Translations under genes and position numbers: made by a program
The notes under the pieces: model-generated
The model's input: the letters and a program-made list of their open reading frames with translations, nothing else
Told to the model about the DNA's origin: nothing
The model's database searches: none
DNA from: Clostridiales bacterium
GTDB lineage: Bacteria > Bacillota > Clostridia > Oscillospirales > Oscillospiraceae
NCBI GenBank assembly: GCA_022772525.1
Contig: JALFAD010000059.1
Coordinates: forward strand, 28,490 to 92,489
Direction: 5' to 3'
Length of the DNA stretch: 64,000 nucleotides
Shown here: one piece after another, positions 60,691 to 64,000 of the stretch
Position numbering within the stretch: position 1 is the stretch's first letter
Layout of the letters: each line of letters begins with the position of its first letter

Positions 60691-61666
60691 CTAAATATAT
60701 CTCCTCCGGCAGCGGGGAATTCTCTCCCGGACGGACGGAATCCGTCCGCAAAAGTTCGCACAGCATTTCCTGCTGACTCATCTCGTCGGATACACAGCTG
60801 CGCACGATCGTACCCTCGAGGCTGTCCACCCAAAACACCATGTGCCGTTTTCCCATCTTCAGCAGCAGCGCCGATGTGTCCGCGACGGTTTGGACGAAAT
60901 GATCCCAAGCCTGCGGATCATGCCGGACTTCGGGCAAATCGGGAGATTGCCGCAGATTCAGATACAGCCACGTCAGGCTCTCGGCAGGGTCTGCCATTTC
61001 CTTCACCATCAGATCATTCCACCGTGCTGAGAGCTTCCAGTGAATCATCTTCAGGGGGTCGCCTTCCCGATAGCTGCGGATCTCAGAGACATCAAGGGCG
61101 TCATTCCCCTGCTTCCCGCCGTCCTCGTCCGGGAAAATGCCCTGCACGTCCGGAAGCTCCCGGTCTAAGTCCATTGCCTTCGGCAGAATAAACAGCAGCG
61201 ATTCCTCTTCGCCGTCCATTGGGCAGCGGCGCTGAAAGGCGCCAAGAAAGTCCGTAATCATCAACTGATCCGGCCGGATTTCCAGACAGCCGCAGTGGCT
61301 GCCGTCCATTTGAAAGCACAGGAAGCCCTGTTCCCTGCCGTCCAGCATGAGCTTTCCCTTGAGAAGCAGCGCCTCCTTTTCCGGGAATGCGCGCACCGCA
61401 AGCCGCACCATCAGCTGGGGAATGGGAAGGCGGCTGGCGTTTGTCAGTTCCACCCGGATTTGAAAGGATTCTCCCCGAAGCACCCGCGTCTCAGGGAGCA
61501 CAATCCGCGCTTTCACCCTTTTGGACAGCCAGAGCGTCTGGCAGAACGCTGCCAGATATACCATCAGCTCAAATCCAAGAAGGAAATACAGGAAATCGTT
61601 TTTCAGCGACACTGCCAGAACGAATGTTACCAAAACAAGCGCAATAGGTTTCCACCATTTAGCCAC
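60620..61666 (-). CDS. DUF58 domain protein
   Basis: The 348-residue protein has two N-terminal membrane helices (residues 8-45) and the DUF58 signature SEIRSYREGDPLKMIHWKLS near residue 195, which continues into ARWNDLMVKEM. DUF58 is thought to be a vWA-like partner of MoxR ATPases. GTG start at 61666 overlaps the moxR stop by 8 bases. Its order MoxR - DUF58 - transglutaminase is conserved in many bacteria. Confidence 0.9.
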   Translation of the reverse strand: MAKWWKPIALVLVTFVLAVSLKNDFLYFLLGFELMVYLAAFCQTLWLSKRVKARIVLPETRVLRGESFQIRVELTNASRLPIPQLMVRLAVRAFPEKEALLLKGKLMLDGREQGFLCFQMDGSHCGCLEIRPDQLMITDFLGAFQRRCPMDGEEESLLFILPKAMDLDRELPDVQGIFPDEDGGKQGNDALDVSEIRSYREGDPLKMIHWKLSARWNDLMVKEMADPAESLTWLYLNLRQSPDLPEVRHDPQAWDHFVQTVADTSALLLKMGKRHMVFWVDSLEGTIVRSCVSDEMSQQEMLCELLRTDSVRPGENSPLPEEIYLDETKGICIEIDLQGNLVRSKTPR

Positions 61667-62615
61667 GGAATTTCATCCTCTCCGGCAGAGGTGCCTCCAC
61701 ACGCCCCATGATCTGCTTCAGGATATCACCCGCCTTCCAGTGATTCATTTTGGCCTCCGAGGACAGGCGCAGCCGGTGAATGGCGATGTAGGGAAACATA
61801 TCGGATACATCCTTCGGGATCACATAATTTCTCCCGGAAACATAAGCGTTGGCTCTCGCGATGGACGCCAGTGCCAAGGTTCCCCGGGGGCTGAGTCCCA
61901 ATTCGATTCCCGGATGATGCCGGGTTTCGGAGCACAGAGCGACAATATACTGATAAATCGGGTCTGAAACCACCACCTGACGCACCTGTGCCTGCATCTG
62001 CAGCAGCTCTTCCCGGTTGGTTACCGGGCGGACGGACTGCATCGGGCTTCTGCACGCCTGTTTTTTCAAAATGGCAATCTCATCGTCATGGCTGGGATAC
62101 CCCATAACAACGCAGACCTGAAATCGATCCAGCTGGGATTCCGGGAGCATCTGGGTGCCTGTATAGCCGATGGGGTTTTCCGTGGCGATTACCACAAAGG
62201 GAGACGGCACGGGGCGGGTAACGCCGTCCACCGTAACCGCGTTTTCTTCCATAACCTCCAGCAGAGCGGACTGGGTCTTGGGGGAAGTTCGGTTAATCTC
62301 ATCCGCCAGAAACAGGTTGCACATAACCGCGCCGGGCTGGTAGATAAACTTCTCCCGCTCACTCTGATACATCGTGAAACCGGTAATATCCGAAGGCAGA
62401 ATATCCGGCGTAAACTGAATACGCTTCTGCTCCAGCCCCATTGCCGCGGCAAAGGCCAGGGCAAGGGTTGTCTTTCCCACGCCGGGGATATCCTCGATCA
62501 ACACATGGCCGCCGGAGAGGATAGCACACAGGATGGTGCGGATGCATTCCGGTTTGCCAATAATCGCTTTGGAAACCTCCCGGATGATCTGCTCGGCCTT
62601 TTCATTCTGATTCAT
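61659..62615 (-). CDS. MoxR family AAA+ ATPase
   Basis: The 318-residue ATPase has Walker A EDIPGVGKTTLALAF, Walker B FLADEINRTSPKTQSALLE, sensor 1 ATENPIGYTGTQMLPESQLDRF and the C-terminal helical lid with SPRGTLALASIARA. MoxR proteins act as chaperones for membrane or metal-containing proteins together with vWA/DUF58 partners. It overlaps the sortase stop (14 bases) and the DUF58 start (8 bases), so the operon is tightly coupled. Confidence 0.95.
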   Translation of the reverse strand: MNQNEKAEQIIREVSKAIIGKPECIRTILCAILSGGHVLIEDIPGVGKTTLALAFAAAMGLEQKRIQFTPDILPSDITGFTMYQSEREKFIYQPGAVMCNLFLADEINRTSPKTQSALLEVMEENAVTVDGVTRPVPSPFVVIATENPIGYTGTQMLPESQLDRFQVCVVMGYPSHDDEIAILKKQACRSPMQSVRPVTNREELLQMQAQVRQVVVSDPIYQYIVALCSETRHHPGIELGLSPRGTLALASIARANAYVSGRNYVIPKDVSDMFPYIAIHRLRLSSEAKMNHWKAGDILKQIMGRVEAPLPERMKFRG

Positions 62616-63657
62616 GGATGTCGTTTCCTCCTGTCGTTGCCCGGTCTTTTCCGTGATATTTCCGGAAATCCCGGAGGGTCAAAACCGTCAGCCAGATTCC
62701 GGTCAGCCCGGTCAGCGCAGCGGCTATCCAGGCGGCGGTTTTCATGTTATCCTCTGCCAGAATGGCGAAATTGGACAAAACCGAACCGTATTCCCTGCTG
62801 TCGGGCTGTATGGAAGCCGGATCGACGAAAACCGCTTCACTGCTTCCGTCGGAATTGACCACGGTGACCTCTCTGGGCGCAGGGTCATAGCTTTGGAGAT
62901 TCTCCTGAAGAATCTCCTCCTCAGAGGGCTTGTCCTCCGGGGAAAGCTCGGCAAATACGATATAGCGCTGGTAGTTCTGCCCGTAGGGATGGCAGGTCAT
63001 CAGGGAGATCAGGGTTCTTCCCTGCTGAATTTTGCACCAGGTGTTATCCTCCGGCGTGACGATCCGAATCTCGCACACCCGGTAGACCAGCGTCTGCCAG
63101 GGCGTCGTGACATAGATCGGGTCATCGATCTGCAGCTTCTGGATTTCCCGGAACATGGGGGCGCCCCGCCAGCCCCGGTGCCCGGCAATTGCGGTATTCT
63201 CGCTGTCCCCGCCCAGCGGCAGGGAGGTCATGCCGAAAATCGCCGCGCCCTTTGCCATATTTTCCGCGTTGGCCCCCAGATACAGCCCCAGTTCAATCTC
63301 CATCCGGGGGATTTCCAGTGTGCCGATCAGGTTCTCCGAATAGCCAAAATTCAGCGCGTTAAGGGCAAATTTCTCCACATCCTCCTGAGAGCGCATATCC
63401 TCCTGCCTGTTTTTCAGAAGAGAGGCGTTATATTCTTTCGCGGTCTCGTAAAACAGGTCATAGGGTGCGGCGGTTTCCTGGGCCGGGTCTGCGTCCGCCA
63501 CCGCTGTTTTCTGCTGGTCTTCCGTCTGATAGAAGTCCTCTACCACCCGCTGCTGGATTCTCTGCTCCCGGGCGCCCAGCAGGAAGGGGCCGGCCAGCAG
63601 CCCAAGGCCAGCCAGCATAATCAGAAAACCAATCCATTGCCGAATGCGCCGCGCCAC
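62602..63657 (-). CDS. Class C sortase (pilin polymerase type)
   Basis: The 351-residue transpeptidase has an N-terminal membrane helix, a lid-like linker, the sortase barrel (about 110-250) and a C-terminal helix with a basic tail, the class C layout. The catalytic residues are His in TAIAGHRGW, Cys in ISLMTCHPYG, and Arg in YQRYIVFAEL. Such enzymes join pilin subunits by isopeptide bonds. GTG start at 63657 follows the previous sortase's stop codon without a gap; GGGAGG lies eight bases ahead. No pilin gene is in this window. Confidence 0.92.
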   Translation of the reverse strand: MARRIRQWIGFLIMLAGLGLLAGPFLLGAREQRIQQRVVEDFYQTEDQQKTAVADADPAQETAAPYDLFYETAKEYNASLLKNRQEDMRSQEDVEKFALNALNFGYSENLIGTLEIPRMEIELGLYLGANAENMAKGAAIFGMTSLPLGGDSENTAIAGHRGWRGAPMFREIQKLQIDDPIYVTTPWQTLVYRVCEIRIVTPEDNTWCKIQQGRTLISLMTCHPYGQNYQRYIVFAELSPEDKPSEEEILQENLQSYDPAPREVTVVNSDGSSEAVFVDPASIQPDSREYGSVLSNFAILAEDNMKTAAWIAAALTGLTGIWLTVLTLRDFRKYHGKDRATTGGNDIHESE

Positions 63658-64000
63658 TTAATCATCCTCCCTCTGCTCTCTCAGCCGTTTCAGAAGCGTC
63701 AGCATCAGCAGCGCTTCCAGGCCGATGGCGAGCATGGCTGCCAGCGTCAGCCATGGCCAGATCTCCGTCAGGCGGCGGACAGCCGTACCGGTGTGCACAC
63801 TCTGATACAGGGTGCCGGAGGTCGTCTCTTCCTCCCCGTTATAGTCTGTCCGGATGCCGCGAACCAGCAGCCGGTGGGAATTGATGCCGATGGGGGTGCA
63901 GGTAACCAGGGTACACAGATCCTCCCCTTCCACAATTTCCAGCGCCTCCACCTGATCCGGTTCCACGGTGAGTATCTGATCCACCCGGTAGGCCAGCACC
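63658..64000 (-). CDS. Class C sortase, 5' part beyond the window
   Basis: The 114 visible residues are the end of a second class C sortase: the catalytic Cys in CTLVTCTPIGINSH, Arg in HRLLVRG, then a C-terminal membrane helix (LTLAAMLAIGLEALLMLTL) and a basic tail. The frame is open to the window edge, so the start is outside. Two class C sortases in tandem are typical of pilus clusters, so pilin genes may lie just to the right. Confidence 0.9.
   Translation of the reverse strand, partial: VLAYRVDQILTVEPDQVEALEIVEGEDLCTLVTCTPIGINSHRLLVRGIRTDYNGEEETTSGTLYQSVHTGTAVRRLTEIWPWLTLAAMLAIGLEALLMLTLLKRLREQREDD

Overview
The window reads as chromosomal DNA of a moderately GC-rich, spore-forming Gram-positive bacterium of the Clostridia, most likely Oscillospiraceae or a close relative. 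Pointers are a complete sporulation sigma-G followed by a YlmC/YmxH-type protein, strong AGGAGG ribosome sites with several TTG and GTG starts, a CIRCE-controlled hsp20-groES-groEL operon, a tetrahydrofolate riboswitch in front of folT-folC, butyrate kinase, and tandem class C sortases. Species cannot be fixed by eye.

Layout. 0-4 kb: a partial MBOAT acyltransferase with its DHHW partner (cell-surface acylation), tRNA-Asp beside an integrase relic, and a secreted C39-like/SleB-like protein. 4-11.5 kb: prolyl-tRNA editing deacylase, GNAT, TrmH methylase, thioredoxin, the folate uptake and polyglutamylation operon, and a divergent glycosyltransferase / polytopic membrane protein pair. 11.6-22.6 kb: an unbroken minus-strand block (ECF S-component with DUF4430 protein, DnaJ-DUF5685 pair, YihY, Gls24-FakA pair, GpmI, a BspA-like surface protein, RecG, S20). 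At 22.6-23.4 kb the strand flips across a non-coding stretch dense in DnaA-box-like 9-mers. 23.4-28.2 kb: plus-strand sigG, ylmC, rpsB-tsf and buk.

28.4-36 kb: the heat-shock operon and a D-glycerate module (LysR, CdaR-type regulator, GntP permease, MOFRL glycerate kinase). 36-40 kb: an aconitase-X (large and small subunit) plus flavin oxidoreductase operon. 40-51 kb: a GT2 glycosyltransferase with a C-terminal MarR-like domain, a GT8 enzyme, a DUF362 iron-sulfur protein, RodA, a sodium:neurotransmitter-type symporter and galK-galT.

51.5-58 kb: tRNA-Ala preceded by two truncated copies of its own 5' end, followed by a small integrative mobilizable element (serine recombinase, MobV-type relaxase, a truncated DUF6076 gene and a sigma-like protein) and an IS30 relic. 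58-64 kb: a minus-strand cell-envelope operon: two class C sortases, MoxR ATPase, DUF58 protein and a transglutaminase-fold membrane protein that lacks the usual catalytic Cys and His.

Intergenic DNA is unusually structured. One hairpin-repeat family with terminal inverted repeats is present in four copies, a second family (TTCCCC-AAA-GGGGAA type) in two, and two loci (36.0 and 41.6 kb) consist of back-to-back hairpins that appear related to each other.
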